5,960 bases of DNA, taken from NCBI GenBank assembly GCA_963649625.1, contig CAVJIP010000055.1:1-5960 (forward strand), read 5' to 3'. Positions 5,829 through 5,960 of the stretch are shown in pieces. The stretch comes from HGM13006 sp963649625. GTDB lineage: Bacteria > Bacillota > Clostridia > Oscillospirales > Oscillospiraceae. Below the pieces are notes generated by a model, which did not search any database, was not told the DNA's origin, and saw only the letters and a list, made by a program, of their open reading frames with translations. Both the position numbers and the translations under genes were made by a program. Positions within the stretch are counted from its first letter, which is position 1, and each line of letters starts with the position of its first letter.

Positions 5829-5960
5829 GCCAGTTTTCCCAGAGAAATCTCTGATAAATTTTTTCTGTCATGTATGTGCTAAAATGATGTGAACCAAATA
5901 AAAGATGAGAAGTCAGCCTCGATGTGATATAGTAGATTCACAACAAAACACCAAACACAA
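5829..5960 (+). promoter_or_regulatory. Non-coding AT-rich tail with possible promoter for the next gene
   Basis: No credible gene lies here. Two extended -10 candidates are visible: TGC-TAAAAT (5877-5885) and TGA-TATAGT (5925-5933). Neither has a good -35 box. The second is flanked by a TGTGA/TCACA inverted repeat (5923-5927 and 5938-5942, ten-base spacer), placed as an operator might be. The last 23 bases contain no G and are mostly A and C, like an unstructured mRNA leader. If a gene follows on the + strand, it starts beyond the window. Confidence 0.35.

Noticed and set aside
5840..5864. Second terminator: CAGAGA/TCTCTG inverted repeat followed by six T
   Set aside because: The stem is only about five or six weak pairs with a two-base gap, and the T run starts five bases after it. 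The strong terminator at 5787-5819 is sufficient.
5608..5871. 87-codon - strand open frame across the operon end
   Set aside because: It overlaps the dnaJ 3' end and reads through the terminator hairpin. There is no family resemblance.

Overview
The window carries a complete class I heat-shock operon, hrcA-grpE-dnaK-dnaJ, all on the + strand, preceded by one unrecognised membrane-protein gene. The organism is probably a Gram-positive Firmicute of class Clostridia, most likely a GC-rich gut Oscillospirales/Oscillospiraceae-type bacterium. The reasons are the hrcA-grpE-dnaK-dnaJ gene order, a perfect CIRCE operator, a DnaK that lacks the roughly 24-residue segment found in the ATPase domain of Gram-negative DnaK, strong AGGAGG-type ribosome binding sites, and a strong preference for G/C at third codon positions. 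The taxonomy is inference; no database was searched.

Layout: positions 1-102 are non-coding and hold three DnaA-box-like direct repeats and an extended -10 promoter. Positions 103-885 encode a 260-residue protein with about eight membrane segments and no recognised function. A 12-bp hairpin at 900-926 probably ends that transcript. A consensus-like sigma-A promoter (972-1000) and a perfect CIRCE operator (1005-1031) then start the chaperone operon. hrcA (1046-2104), grpE (2111-2671), dnaK (2720-4537) and dnaJ (4619-5779) follow with gaps of 6, 48 and 81 bases. A strong hairpin lies in the dnaK-dnaJ gap. A near-textbook intrinsic terminator (5787-5819) closes the operon, so prmA, which follows dnaJ in Bacillus, is not part of it. 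The last 130 bases are AT-rich, non-coding and may hold the promoter of the next gene.

How it works: HrcA binds CIRCE and represses the promoter at normal temperature. Unfolded protein relieves repression, and the operon then makes the DnaK ATPase together with its J-domain partner DnaJ and its nucleotide-exchange factor GrpE. All four proteins look full length and keep their key residues.

This is mostly ordinary core genome. I see no undescribed defence or mobile system. The points worth a second look are the unknown membrane protein, the nested hairpin between dnaK and dnaJ, a possible weak AU-rich structure over the dnaK ribosome binding site, and the DnaA-box-like repeats at the left edge.
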